64,000 nt of DNA from assembly GCF_002259415.1 (NCBI RefSeq), contig NZ_NPFY01000034.1, forward strand, positions 1 to 64,000, written 5' to 3'. The notes under the pieces are model-generated. The model had not been told where the DNA came from. It worked only from the letters and a program-made list of their open reading frames with translations, and did not search any database. The position numbers and the translations under genes are program-made. Below are positions 1 to 8,955 of the stretch, piece by piece (position 1 is the stretch's first letter; every line of letters starts with the position of its first letter). The DNA comes from Rhodococcus sp. 14-2470-1b. GTDB taxonomy: Bacteria; Actinomycetota; Actinomycetes; Mycobacteriales; Mycobacteriaceae.

Positions 1-1
1 G

Positions 2-196
2 CTGCCGGGCATCGTCGAACAGACGCCGGTGTCCTACGCGGGCTCGGATTTCGAACGTGACACTCTCGCCGTGATCTACGGCGGGGCAACGGGAACCGCC
101 CCCGAGGACGTTCCCTCCTGGGTCACATCAGCGACAGCGCCCGCACTCCGAGGCGCCGAAGTCCGGATGAGTGCAGCCGGAAACTCACCGCGGTGA
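2..196 (+). CDS. 3' end of an unrecognised protein (partial)
   Basis: An open frame enters the window and runs 64 codons to a TGA at 194-196. The visible C-terminus contains IYGGATGTAPEDVPSW and ends AAGNSPR. I do not recognise the family, and no membrane segment or catalytic motif is visible in this piece. Its last 12 bases overlap the 3' end of the convergent hydrolase gene on the minus strand, an arrangement that is common here. Codon use is GC-rich at third positions like its neighbours, which supports real coding. The sequence upstream of the window would be needed to name it. Confidence 0.5.
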   Translation: MPGIVEQTPVSYAGSDFERDTLAVIYGGATGTAPEDVPSWVTSATAPALRGAEVRMSAAGNSPR

Positions 197-1408
197 TACC
201 TCACCCCGCTCGGTGGGGTCGGGTCCGGCCGAGGACTTCCACGCGCGCGAACTGCTGGCGTCGACCATCGGCACGACCCGCGTCGTGATCGCCGAGTTGT
301 ACGTGTCGGCGGCCTGACGCGGATTGGCGTGACCGGTACCCGGCATGCGGACCACGCGGAGGTTCCCGTCAGGCCCACCCGATCGCTCGAACAGAATGCG
401 CTGGGAATAGTCGACGTCGACCACGTTGTCCGCAGCCCCGTCCCGCGGACGCAAGAACACGATCGCCGGAGCGGTCTTGCCGTCGACTTCGTCCGACAAC
501 GCGTCGAGGTTGTCCAGCGCACCCGAGGCGACAATTGTCTTGAACTGCGATTCGATGAAACCGTTGCTGGCCGCCGACGGATTCAACACCTTGTCGCGCA
601 TCACTTCGTCGAACGCCGAAGCAGCCTCCCCCCACTCGATATGCGGGAGCCACGACGACTGCCTGTCCACGAACCTGTCCTGTCGCGCAGCCATCTCGAC
701 GATCGTCCGTAGCGATCGGCTCTCACGCGCCCCCGGTAACCATCCGATCCACCGCAGCAAGTCCTCGCCCGCGTCTCGACTGGCCTCTCGAACAGCGTGC
801 AAGTCGACCGGTGTGCAATCGAGCACGACACCCCCCACGGTCTTGTCGGAGTCCTCGTACAGATGCTGCGCAGCCTCGAGTGCGACGACTCCACCCATGC
901 TGTGTCCGACGAGAACGATGTTGCTCACTCCCACAGCAGTTGCGCGTCTGTCGATGAGGTCGCTGATCACCCGCGTGTCGAGGCCACGATTGTCGTACCG
1001 AACGGACCAGACCCGGCCGAGGTCCGCCAACGCAGGCAGAGTCGCCGCCGTGGGCGCCGCATCGAGATTACCCAAGCCGACCAGGTCCACGACAGCCGTC
1101 GTGGCGTCCGCAGGATCACGTGGCCCGTAGATCTCGTCGATGCTCGGGCGGGTGTCGGCGAGGCGCCGTTGCTCCGGCGCGACATCGACACGCCAGTACA
1201 CACCGAACAGGAGGAGCAATGGAATCGACGCGAGCGACACGCGAAGCAGGCACCGACGCGTTCTCCCCAGTACTCGCCACTCGCGTCCCCATCGAGTCTC
1301 GATCAACCGCGCCTTCCGGCGCTCGTCGTCCCAGTCCACGGGAAGAATCTCCGGTTCGTTTCTCGACCGACGCCCCCACGTCGAGTCCTGATCAGATACA
1401 TCGTCCAC
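185..1408 (-). CDS. membrane-anchored alpha/beta-hydrolase
   Basis: A 407-residue protein. An arginine-rich N-terminus precedes one hydrophobic segment at about residues 53-72, suggesting a signal anchor with the catalytic domain outside the cytoplasm. The nucleophile elbow GHSMGG puts the serine near residue 170, and a late GTGHANPR supplies a plausible catalytic histidine. The acid is probably an Asp in the stretch FLRPRDGAADNVVDVD, but I cannot fix which. The fold is that of lipases, esterases and haloperoxidase-like enzymes; the substrate is unknown. The start is a GTG, and a slightly later start would keep the anchor. It stands alone between a convergent gene and a PIG-L deacetylase on the same strand, about 110 bases upstream of it. 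Confidence 0.75.
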   Translation of the reverse strand: MDDVSDQDSTWGRRSRNEPEILPVDWDDERRKARLIETRWGREWRVLGRTRRCLLRVSLASIPLLLLFGVYWRVDVAPEQRRLADTRPSIDEIYGPRDPADATTAVVDLVGLGNLDAAPTAATLPALADLGRVWSVRYDNRGLDTRVISDLIDRRATAVGVSNIVLVGHSMGGVVALEAAQHLYEDSDKTVGGVVLDCTPVDLHAVREASRDAGEDLLRWIGWLPGARESRSLRTIVEMAARQDRFVDRQSSWLPHIEWGEAASAFDEVMRDKVLNPSAASNGFIESQFKTIVASGALDNLDALSDEVDGKTAPAIVFLRPRDGAADNVVDVDYSQRILFERSGGPDGNLRVVRMPGTGHANPRQAADTYNSAITTRVVPMVDASSSRAWKSSAGPDPTERGEVSPR

Positions 1409-1519
1409 CGTACGCGCCGATGTCCCGACCGCACCCGGTCCAAGAACGCGGTCGACTCGATACCCGATGCGCTGCAGAGTGATTCGACTGTCGACGCGGT
1501 GTGCTGCTACGACGGAATC

Positions 1520-2287
1520 CTAACTAGGCAGGAACGGATCCCTCGTGGGGTCGACCCCGACGGGCGCTCGATGAACGAACCACTCGGTACCGAGCGCTTC
1601 CAGACGAGTCGCAACGTCCATGTTCGCGAACTGCGACGCACCACCACCGCGTTCGATCTCGGAACGGTGTTGGCTGAACGCCGACCACTTGGTGTCGAAC
1701 CAGGCGCTGACGTCGATCGCCAGGTCGACGTCACTGTCGGCAATGCCGGGGACTCCTGGCCCGGGGGCCGGGGCCGCCGTCCCGAACAGGGTCTGCCACT
1801 TCGACTCGATGGCGGTTCGAGGAAAAGTCGCGAAGCACAGATGGGCCGGACGCCACGGCTCGCCGGCCTCGGGAAACAGCTGCTCGTAACCGGACGCCTC
1901 GAACGCAGCCAGTGTCACCCTGTGCGCGTGAACATGATCCGGATGCCCGTAAGACCCGAATCCGTCGTAGGTGACCACGATGTCGGGCCGAAACGATCGT
2001 ATGTGCGCAACCAGTTTGCCGACCGCCTCGTCGAACGGCGCAGCGCAGAAGAGAACACCGCCTGACAGGGCGTTGTCGGTGTAGCCGAGCAAGCGAGGTT
2101 CACCAGCACCCAGAATCTCGAGAGAACGGCGCAGTTCCTCGACACGTTCCTCGCCGTCACGCCACGTACACGTCACCACGGCTGTGCGTGCACCCGCCGC
2201 AGCGCTTCGCGCCAGAATCCCGCCGGTGAACAGTCCCTCGTCGTCGGGATGAGCGTGAACGCACAGGACACTGGGAACGCTGGGCAC
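1520..2287 (-). CDS. PIG-L family deacetylase (MshB/Mca-like)
   Basis: About 255 residues from a GTG at 2287 that is preceded by a GGTGGGGA ribosome-binding stretch. The open frame continues upstream, but that part reads as non-coding. The zinc motif HAHPDDEG lies at residues 11-18 and the second metal motif GHPDHVHAH at about 114-122, the two hallmarks of PIG-L deacetylases. Actinobacterial members include MshB (mycothiol biosynthesis) and Mca (mycothiol conjugate amidase). This one is somewhat shorter than those, so I name only the family. The likely reaction is zinc-dependent N-deacetylation of an N-acetylglucosamine-type substrate in the cytoplasm. It is divergent from the PacL1-CtpC pair, with a 200-bp shared upstream region. 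Confidence 0.8.
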   Translation of the reverse strand: MPSVPSVLCVHAHPDDEGLFTGGILARSAAAGARTAVVTCTWRDGEERVEELRRSLEILGAGEPRLLGYTDNALSGGVLFCAAPFDEAVGKLVAHIRSFRPDIVVTYDGFGSYGHPDHVHAHRVTLAAFEASGYEQLFPEAGEPWRPAHLCFATFPRTAIESKWQTLFGTAAPAPGPGVPGIADSDVDLAIDVSAWFDTKWSAFSQHRSEIERGGGASQFANMDVATRLEALGTEWFVHRAPVGVDPTRDPFLPS

Positions 2288-2486
2288 ATCCGAAGAATAT
2301 CCCCACCCGTCCGGTGCGCGTCCCCGACCGAGAATGTCGGCCGACAGATCACAACACCGCGAAGCGCCGCTTGTGCACGATCCAGTCCGCAGGGTATCCC
2401 CGCATGCGTCGATGCGCACGTTCGCACACGAGAAACGCCAGCACACGGGTGGGACAGCACGCCTACGCCGGTCATATAGTGAACGA

Positions 2487-2771
2487 ATGGCATTCCAGAT
2501 ACTTCTGTCGAAGGCACTGACCACCGTCGTCACGGGAGCAGTCGGCGTCGCGGCGTACAACGGCGCAAGAACCTTGATCGCGAAAGCACCCATCAGGGGA
2601 GCGGCTGTGACCGCAACCGAGTGGGGCCTTCGCGGTGTGCGCAAGGCCGAGGAGGGTGCCGAGTCGGCACGTCTGCAGGTATCGGACGTCGTCGCCGAGG
2701 CCAAGGAACGACTCGGGGAAGAAGTTCCGCCGCCCGCTGTCGGCGAGACCGGTCACGGACACAGCCACTGA
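2487..2771 (+). CDS. pacL1: PacL-type DUF1490 metal chaperone
   Basis: A 94-residue protein. An N-terminal hydrophobic/amphipathic segment (about residues 5-28) is followed by a Glu/Ala-rich helical region and a His-rich tail ending GHGHSH. This is the DUF1490 family, called PacL in mycobacteria, whose members sit next to P-type ATPases and help metal efflux, with the C-terminal acidic/His motif binding metal. It lies 2 bp before the CtpC-like ATPase, the same arrangement as Rv3269-Rv3270 in M. tuberculosis. The tail differs from the mycobacterial Asp-His tail that I recall but keeps three histidines. Co-expression with the pump is near certain; a role in zinc or manganese export is inferred from the family. 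Confidence 0.82.
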   Translation: MAFQILLSKALTTVVTGAVGVAAYNGARTLIAKAPIRGAAVTATEWGLRGVRKAEEGAESARLQVSDVVAEAKERLGEEVPPPAVGETGHGHSH

Positions 2772-2773
2772 CC

Positions 2774-5023
2774 GTGGCGACCGAATCCGACGTCATCGAC
2801 TTCGCCCCGAACCGGGCGGGCAACAGCACATCGGCAGCAACGTCGTCGGCTGACATTCGTGTGCTGTCCGACGCGGCAGGACGAATCAGATTGGACGTTC
2901 CCTGGCTCCGTTCGAGCCCGGGCCGGGCAGTGGCAATCGAGAACGCCCTCGACAAAGTGGTCGGTGTCCGTGCAGCGCATGCATATCCGCGTACCGGCTC
3001 CGTCGTGGTGTGGGTGTCTCGTACTCGGGTCGACCGCTATGCCGTGATCGCCGCGGTCCAGGAGGGCAAGTCGACGGCTCGGTCCGCCGTGCCGGACCGC
3101 ACACCACGGTCCGCCGACATCGCCAGCGCCGAAGTTCTCCGCATGGCCGTCGGCGGCGCCGCGCTGGTTCTGCTGGGCATCCGTCGCTACGGACTCGGAC
3201 GTCCACCGATTCTGGGTCCCACCAGTCGGCTCGTGGCCACGGGAGCCACCGTCTTCACCGGATACCCGTTCCTGAAGGGTGCCCTCCGGTCGATCACGGG
3301 GAACAAGGGCGCAGGCACCGACGCTCTGGTGTCGGCCGCGACCGTAGCCAGCTTGGTTCTGCGCGAGAACGTCGTCGCACTGACCGTCCTCTGGTTGCTC
3401 AACATCGGTGAGTATCTGCAGGAGTTGACCCTTCGGCGGACCAGACGCGCCATTGCCGACCTCCTCGGCGGGACTCAGGACACCGCATGGATACGGTTGG
3501 CCGACGGCAGTGAGATCTCCGTCGACACCGAGTCCTTGACCGTCGGCGACGAGGTCGTCGTGTACGACCACGTGGCATCCCCGGTCGACGGCATCGTCGT
3601 CGACGGTGAATCCATCGTCGATCAATCGGCCATCACCGGAGAAACGCTGCCCGTGTCCGTCGTTCCGGGCGCACGCATTCACGCCGGATCGGTCGTCGTA
3701 CGCGGACGCCTCGTCGTACGCGCCACTGCCGTCGGCAAGGACACCGCAATCGGCCGCATCATCTCGCGGGTGGAAGAAGCTCAGGAAGATCGAGCACCGA
3801 TTCAGACCGTCGGCGAGAACTTCTCGCGGCGCTTCGTGCCGACGTCCTTCCTGCTCTCGGCTCTCACGCTGATCGTCACACGGGATGTGCGGCGCGCCAT
3901 GACAATGCTGCTCGTTGCGTGTCCCTGTGCAGTCGGTCTGTCCACACCCACCGCTATCAGTGCGGCCATCGGAAACGGTGCCCGCCGCGGCATCCTCATC
4001 AAGGGCGGGTCGCACCTCGAACTTGCCGGCCGCGTCGACGCTGTCGTGTTCGACAAGACCGGCACGCTCACAGTCGGCCGACCGGTTGTGACCAATGTAG
4101 TTGCCTTCGCCGACGATTGGCTCCCGGAACAGGTCCTGGCGTACGCCGCGAGCTCCGAGATCCACTCACGACATCCTCTGGCCGAAGCCGTCATTCGCTC
4201 CACCGAAGAGCGTCACATCGAAATTCCTCCACACGAAGAATGCGAGGTGCTCGTCGGACTGGGAATGAGGACATGGGCCGACGGACGGACCTTGCTTCTC
4301 GGAAGTCCGTCCCTGCTCAGGAGCGAGAACGTCGAGGTGTCCGAAGACGCCGCATCGTGGGTGAAGAAACTGCAGCGCCAAGCCGAAACGCCGCTTCTGC
4401 TCGCGGTCGACGGAACCCTCGTCGGGCTTATCAGTCTGCGCGACGAAGTCCGCCCCGAAGCGCTGAACGTGCTGACTCGGCTGCGCGCAGACGGCGTCGA
4501 ACGCATCATCATGCTGACCGGCGACCACCAGGACACCGCAGCTGCAGTCGCTGCGGAACTCGGTATCACCGAGTGGCGAGCAGAGGTCATGCCGGAGGAC
4601 AAACTGACGGTCGTTCACGATCTTCAGCAGCAAGGTCACATCGTGGCAATGGTGGGAGACGGGACCAACGATGCGCCTGCACTGGCGGCCGCCGACATCG
4701 GCATCGCGATGGGTCTCGCCGGAACCGACGTCGCCGTGGAAACTGCCGATGTTGCACTGGCCAGCGATGATCTGAATCGCCTCCTGGACGTTCGTGACCT
4801 CGGCGGACACGCAGTCGACGTGATCCAGCAGAACTACGGCATGTCCATCGCGGTGAACGCGGTCGGATTGCTCGTCAGTGCTGCCGGCGGATTGTCACCG
4901 GTCCTGGCCGCGATACTGCACAACGCATCGTCCGTCGCCGTCGTGGCCAACAGCTCCAGGCTGATCACCTACCGGATGGATCCCCCGGGGTCGACGGGCC
5001 GGGTAGCGCGCCCGGCCACCTGA
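2774..5023 (+). CDS. ctpC: P1B-type metal-exporting ATPase (CtpC-like)
   Basis: About 749 residues from a GTG at 2774, two bases after the pacL stop; the open frame extends upstream but would overlap pacL. An HMA-like N-terminal region (about 25-90) lacks an obvious CxxC. The transmembrane CPC motif is at about 383-385 in CPCAVGLSTPTAISAAIGNG, the phosphorylation motif DKTGTLT at about 427, then SRHPLA (the HP motif) and GDGTNDAPAL near the C-terminus. The CPC context is typical of CtpC, a Zn/Mn-exporting ATPase of mycobacteria. It probably exports divalent metal across the membrane using ATP, with the upstream PacL protein as partner. It ends 28 bp from the convergent emfourin-like gene. Confidence 0.88.
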   Translation: MATESDVIDFAPNRAGNSTSAATSSADIRVLSDAAGRIRLDVPWLRSSPGRAVAIENALDKVVGVRAAHAYPRTGSVVVWVSRTRVDRYAVIAAVQEGKSTARSAVPDRTPRSADIASAEVLRMAVGGAALVLLGIRRYGLGRPPILGPTSRLVATGATVFTGYPFLKGALRSITGNKGAGTDALVSAATVASLVLRENVVALTVLWLLNIGEYLQELTLRRTRRAIADLLGGTQDTAWIRLADGSEISVDTESLTVGDEVVVYDHVASPVDGIVVDGESIVDQSAITGETLPVSVVPGARIHAGSVVVRGRLVVRATAVGKDTAIGRIISRVEEAQEDRAPIQTVGENFSRRFVPTSFLLSALTLIVTRDVRRAMTMLLVACPCAVGLSTPTAISAAIGNGARRGILIKGGSHLELAGRVDAVVFDKTGTLTVGRPVVTNVVAFADDWLPEQVLAYAASSEIHSRHPLAEAVIRSTEERHIEIPPHEECEVLVGLGMRTWADGRTLLLGSPSLLRSENVEVSEDAASWVKKLQRQAETPLLLAVDGTLVGLISLRDEVRPEALNVLTRLRADGVERIIMLTGDHQDTAAAVAAELGITEWRAEVMPEDKLTVVHDLQQQGHIVAMVGDGTNDAPALAAADIGIAMGLAGTDVAVETADVALASDDLNRLLDVRDLGGHAVDVIQQNYGMSIAVNAVGLLVSAAGGLSPVLAAILHNASSVAVVANSSRLITYRMDPPGSTGRVARPAT

Positions 5024-5051
5024 ACCTCACCGGCTGCCCGAACTGAGACAA

Positions 5052-5348
5052 TCAGGGTGTCCGACCCTCGCGCAGCGTGCGTTGCGCGAGGGTGCGGAGC
5101 GCCCCGGTGATCGACGAATCACCCAGACGGCACGTCGTGTCGTCCACCGACACAGTCCATTCGAACGCGTCCCGACGCCTCGACGCGCTCCCGGATCGGT
5201 CTTCGGTGGACGTGAGCATCGGCCGTGCCTGTTCGACGAGTTCCTGCCACTCGCGCACCGATGCGTCGTCGTCCAGCACATCGGTGTCGATCTGTGCTCG
5301 GCGAGTGAGGCCGGCCACGCCACCTACACGAACGACTTCGATGAACAT
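5052..5348 (-). CDS. emfourin-like protealysin inhibitor
   Basis: A 98-residue protein starting MFIEVVRVGGVAGLTRRAQI, with a clear GAGGACGGTGGC ribosome-binding region before the ATG. The start VxRxGGxAGLxRR, the small size and the position directly after a protealysin-like M4 protease gene (17 bp gap) match emfourin, the protein inhibitor encoded in protealysin operons. It should bind the mature protease and block its active site in the cytoplasm. The identity rests on the short N-terminal motif and the pairing; the rest of the sequence is not diagnostic to me. It has one cysteine and no signal peptide. Confidence 0.72.
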   Translation of the reverse strand: MFIEVVRVGGVAGLTRRAQIDTDVLDDDASVREWQELVEQARPMLTSTEDRSGSASRRRDAFEWTVSVDDTTCRLGDSSITGALRTLAQRTLREGRTP

Positions 5349-5365
5349 GCCACCGTCCTCACGTC

Positions 5366-6553
5366 TCAGACTCGACGCGTGGACGACTCCGCCGGTTCCT
5401 GCGCGTCCACGACCACTCCCACGGTAGCCCAACCTGCGGCAACGGCCCGGTGAACATCGGACTCGGCGCCGTAACGCGTGACTGCCGCAGACACCGTGGC
5501 TGCTGCGAACCCTTCGAAATCGACGGTCGACGGCAACGACGAATCGGTGGCGACGTCGAACCACACCTGCCCCGCCCTGTCCCACGCCGGTCCGCCGAGC
5601 GCCCTGGCTGCAGACGCGAATGCGCGGTTGGGGATGGACGAGTTGATGTGGACACCTCCGTTGTCTGCCGTGGTCTCGACGTACCCGTCCATGTCCTTCG
5701 GTTGAGGGTCTCGCCCGAGGATGTCGTCGTCGTAGGCCGTGCCAGGGTCGATCATCGACCGAAGCGCCCGTCCCTCGACCGCAGGGAGAAACAGACCCTC
5801 TCCCACGAGCCACGATGCAGTCTTCGCGTCCTGCTTCGACGAATACTGTTCCACGAGAACGCCGAACACGTCCGACAGAGACTCGTTGAGCGCGCCCGCT
5901 TGGCCGAAGTACTCGAGCGCGGAAGTGTACTGAGTGAAACCGTGCGTCAGTTCATGGGCGATGACGCTGAGCGAGGCAGTGAACCGGCCGAACACTTCGC
6001 CGTCCCCGTCTCCGAACACCATTCGCTCGCCATCCCAGAACGCGTTGTCGTAGTCGCGGTCGAAATGCACGGTGGCGGAGAGGGGGAGGCCCTTTCCATC
6101 GAGACTTTCGTAGCCGTACACCTCCCGAAAGAAGGCGAACGTGGTGCCGAGGCCGTCGTAGGCCTCGTCGACCGAGACGTCCCCGGAGGCGGGCTCACCC
6201 TCGGACCTGACGAGGCGGCCGGGTAGCGCGTCACGGTTCTGCGCATCGTGGATCGACCGAACCGGACCCTCGGCAGCTGCGGCCGAGGAGGCGCGAACGG
6301 GGGACCGCAGGGGAGAACGTCCACGCGCGAGCTGACGGTCGATGGCGAGGGTGCGTGCCGCGCTCGACGACGCATGGTCTGCCACCACTCCCTGGCCGCG
6401 GCCGGACGACGCGCTCTCCGCGATCCGCTCCAGCAGGAACGGCGGTACGACCGTTCGCAGCTGCGAGGACGGGAAAGTGCCTGAGCCGAAGACGTTTCGG
6501 TTGAAGGGTGAACCAGAACCGGATTCCGAGGACGAGTTGGATTCGATTGCCAC
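5366..6553 (-). CDS. protealysin-like M4 metalloprotease
   Basis: A 395-residue thermolysin-family (M4) protease. The zinc motif HELTH is at residues 200-204 and the third ligand motif NESLSD at about 223-228, with GGVHINSSIPNRAF further on as the usual M4 histidine region. There is no signal peptide. The short N-terminal segment has PPFLLERIAE at about 37-46, the conserved propeptide motif of protealysin-type enzymes, so the proenzyme is probably self-processed at about residues 90-110. The start is a GTG with GGAAGG seven bases upstream. An emfourin-like inhibitor follows in the same operon. Protealysin-type enzymes act inside or outside cells on cytoskeletal and other proteins; the target here is unknown. 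Confidence 0.88.
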   Translation of the reverse strand: MAIESNSSSESGSGSPFNRNVFGSGTFPSSQLRTVVPPFLLERIAESASSGRGQGVVADHASSSAARTLAIDRQLARGRSPLRSPVRASSAAAAEGPVRSIHDAQNRDALPGRLVRSEGEPASGDVSVDEAYDGLGTTFAFFREVYGYESLDGKGLPLSATVHFDRDYDNAFWDGERMVFGDGDGEVFGRFTASLSVIAHELTHGFTQYTSALEYFGQAGALNESLSDVFGVLVEQYSSKQDAKTASWLVGEGLFLPAVEGRALRSMIDPGTAYDDDILGRDPQPKDMDGYVETTADNGGVHINSSIPNRAFASAARALGGPAWDRAGQVWFDVATDSSLPSTVDFEGFAAATVSAAVTRYGAESDVHRAVAAGWATVGVVVDAQEPAESSTRRV

Positions 6554-6671
6554 ACGAGCACCTTCCAGTCGAGTTCCGTAGACACTAGACGACGGCTACG
6601 ACATCGTGTGGTCGCGCGATCCGACGGCCGGGTTAGAGTCGAGGCCGACATCGAAGTGATCGCCGACACAG

Positions 6672-8363
6672 GTGAGCATCCAGGACTCGGGGGCAACAGT
6701 GGTGAACGGAACCGCCAAATCGACACGCACCGCCGATGCGATAGTAGTCGGGGGTGGACTGGCGGGCCTTGTCGCCGCAGCCGAATTGGTCGACAAGGGA
6801 AAACGGGTGATCCTGGTCGATCAGGAAAACGAAGCCAACCTGGGTGGGCAGGCATTCTGGTCTTTCGGCGGCCTCTTCTTCGTCGACAGCCCCGAGCAGC
6901 GGAGACTGGGAATCAAGGACTCCTATGACCTCGCTCTCCAGGACTGGATGGGTACTGCGGGTTTCGACAGAGAAGAGGATCTGTGGCCGCGACGGTGGGC
7001 GCAGGCGTACGTGGAGTTCGCCGCGGGCGAGAAGCGTAGCTGGCTGCGACAGCGAGGGTTGAAGATATTCCCTCTCGTCGGGTGGGCCGAACGAGGTGGT
7101 TACGGGCCGGACGGTCACGGCAACTCCGTGCCGAGATTCCACATCACCTGGGGGACCGGTCCCGCTCTCGTCGACATGTTCGCCGCCACGGTGCGCGACG
7201 GCGCCGACCGCGGGTTGGTCGACTTCGCGTTCCGTCACCGCGTCGACGAGATTCTCGTGAGCGACGGTGTGGCGACAGGAGTCCGAGGGTCGGTGTTGGA
7301 GCCGTCGGACGTCGCTCGAGGCGTTCCGTCGTCGCGGCTCGCGGTCGGCGAGTTCGAGTTCACTGCCGGTGCAATCGTCGTGACCTCCGGTGGGATAGGC
7401 GCGAACTGGGATCTGGTCAAGAAGAACTGGCCGGCGCGCCTCGGCAACCCACCGCAGCACATGTTGACGGGCGTTCCCGCGCACGTGGACGGTCGGATGC
7501 TCGAGATCAGCCGTCGTGCGGGAGCCAGCCTCATCAACTCCGACCGGATGTGGCACTACACGGAAGGAATCACCAACTACGACTCGGTGTGGCCGAACCA
7601 CGGAATCAGGATCCTGCCCGGGCCGTCGTCGTTGTGGCTCGACGCGACCGGCAAGCAGCTCCCCGCGCCGCTATTTCCCGGGTTCGACACGCTCGGCACC
7701 CTCGAACACATCGTCCGTACCGGATACGACTACTCGTGGTTCGTGCTCGATCAGAAGATCATCGAGAAGGAGTTCGGGCTCTCGGGCCAGGAACAGAATC
7801 CCGACCTGACGGGCCGGAGCGTGCGCAAGCTGCTCGAGCGCGTTCGGCCCGGTGCGCCCGGTCCCGTGGAAGCGTTCAAGCGTCGCGGAGTGGACTTCGT
7901 GGTCGCGGACTCCGTGCGTGAGCTGGTCGCGGGCATGAACAAGATCGGATCGGTCGATCTGGACGCGGACGCCATCGAGGCCACATTGATCGCCCGAGAC
8001 AGAGAGATGGTCAACGGTTTCAGCAAGGACCTGTCGGTGTCGGTCATTCATGCTGCACGCAAGTACAAAGGCGACAAGGTCGTCCGCATAGCAAGTCCGC
8101 ATCGACTCCTGGATCCGGCGTCGGGCCCGTTGATCGCGGTCAAGCTGCACTTGCTCACGAGGAAAACCCTCGGCGGACTCGAAACCGATCTCGATTCACG
8201 GGTGTTGCGCACCGACGGAACGCCGTTCGACGGATTGTTCGCGGCCGGCGAGGTCGCCGGCTTCGGCGGCGGCGGTGTCCACGGATACCGTTCGCTGGAA
8301 GGCACATTCCTCGGCGGCTGCATCTTCTCGGGCCGCGCGGCCGGACGCGCCGCTGCACGGTGA
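6672..8363 (+). CDS. KstD-like FAD-dependent dehydrogenase
   Basis: About 563 residues. An N-terminal FAD-binding motif (VVGGGLAGLVAAAEL, ending in an acidic VDQE) and a C-terminal GEVAGFGGGGVHGYRSLEG flavin loop place it in the fumarate reductase/3-ketosteroid dehydrogenase superfamily. The central region (GGQAFWSFGG, GNSVPRFHITWGTGP) matches the group usually annotated FAD-binding dehydrogenase, relatives of Rv0785, rather than true KstD1. It probably oxidises or reduces a C-C bond of a ring or acyl substrate, substrate unknown. The GTG at 6672 has no clear ribosome-binding site and an in-frame GTG at 6702 is an equally possible start. It is alone, divergent from the protease, followed after about 140 bp by the nitroreductase gene. 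Confidence 0.8.
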   Translation: MSIQDSGATVVNGTAKSTRTADAIVVGGGLAGLVAAAELVDKGKRVILVDQENEANLGGQAFWSFGGLFFVDSPEQRRLGIKDSYDLALQDWMGTAGFDREEDLWPRRWAQAYVEFAAGEKRSWLRQRGLKIFPLVGWAERGGYGPDGHGNSVPRFHITWGTGPALVDMFAATVRDGADRGLVDFAFRHRVDEILVSDGVATGVRGSVLEPSDVARGVPSSRLAVGEFEFTAGAIVVTSGGIGANWDLVKKNWPARLGNPPQHMLTGVPAHVDGRMLEISRRAGASLINSDRMWHYTEGITNYDSVWPNHGIRILPGPSSLWLDATGKQLPAPLFPGFDTLGTLEHIVRTGYDYSWFVLDQKIIEKEFGLSGQEQNPDLTGRSVRKLLERVRPGAPGPVEAFKRRGVDFVVADSVRELVAGMNKIGSVDLDADAIEATLIARDREMVNGFSKDLSVSVIHAARKYKGDKVVRIASPHRLLDPASGPLIAVKLHLLTRKTLGGLETDLDSRVLRTDGTPFDGLFAAGEVAGFGGGGVHGYRSLEGTFLGGCIFSGRAAGRAAAR

Positions 8364-8501
8364 CGTCGACCGTCCGCCCCGCGGTAGGACTGTGCGAACG
8401 GAGTTTCCGGCATCGACTCCGGCGGTAGGGTAGTCACACTGGACAGCGGACGCGGTGGCGGCGGATCACCGTGGACGACAGCAGCGACGTCAGGAGAACC
8501 G

Positions 8502-8906
8502 ATGCCGGATTTCAACGATCAGGTCGTTGCGGAGTTCCGTGCCAATCACGGTAAGGTCGGTGGCCCCTTCGAGGGCGCGCCGCTGCTGTTGCTACATACC
8601 GTCGGCGCGAAATCCGGTGCGGACAGGCTCAGCCCTCTCATGTACCTTCCCGACGGTGATCGGTACGTCATCTTCGCCTCCAAGGCAGGGGCGGACACCA
8701 ACCCGGCGTGGTACCACAACATTCTCGCCAACCCGGCCGCACGGATCGAGGTGGGAGACGACACGTTCGATGTCGTGGCCCAGGAAATCCGAGGCGACGA
8801 ACGCGACGCCCTGTACCGGAAGCAGGCGGAGCTGTACTCGGGATTCGCCGATTACGAGAAGAAGACCACGCGCGTCATACCGGTGGTTGCGCTCTCGGCG
8901 TCGTGA
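8502..8906 (+). CDS. deazaflavin (F420)-dependent nitroreductase family protein
   Basis: A 134-residue protein with the Ddn/DUF385 signature: HTVGAKSG near residues 32-39 and the PAWYHNILANP motif near 68-78, followed by a short C-terminal beta region. The family binds F420 in a split-barrel fold and reduces quinones or nitro compounds; M. tuberculosis Ddn is the best-known member. AGGAGAACCG precedes the ATG. The natural substrate is probably a quinone or other redox-active small molecule, by family. It is the last gene before the conserved pgsA2-gcvP block and lies 49 bp upstream of pgsA2. Confidence 0.85.
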   Translation: MPDFNDQVVAEFRANHGKVGGPFEGAPLLLLHTVGAKSGADRLSPLMYLPDGDRYVIFASKAGADTNPAWYHNILANPAARIEVGDDTFDVVAQEIRGDERDALYRKQAELYSGFADYEKKTTRVIPVVALSAS

Positions 8907-8955
8907 TTGCACGTTCGCCTGCACAGGTGGTCGACAGCGGGAACGGAGGTGATCG

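Noticed and set aside
2621..2773. Longer N-terminus for the P-type ATPase
   Set aside because: It would overlap the metal chaperone gene in another frame and adds Arg/Gly-rich sequence unlike CtpC; the GTG at 2774 is two bases after the chaperone stop.
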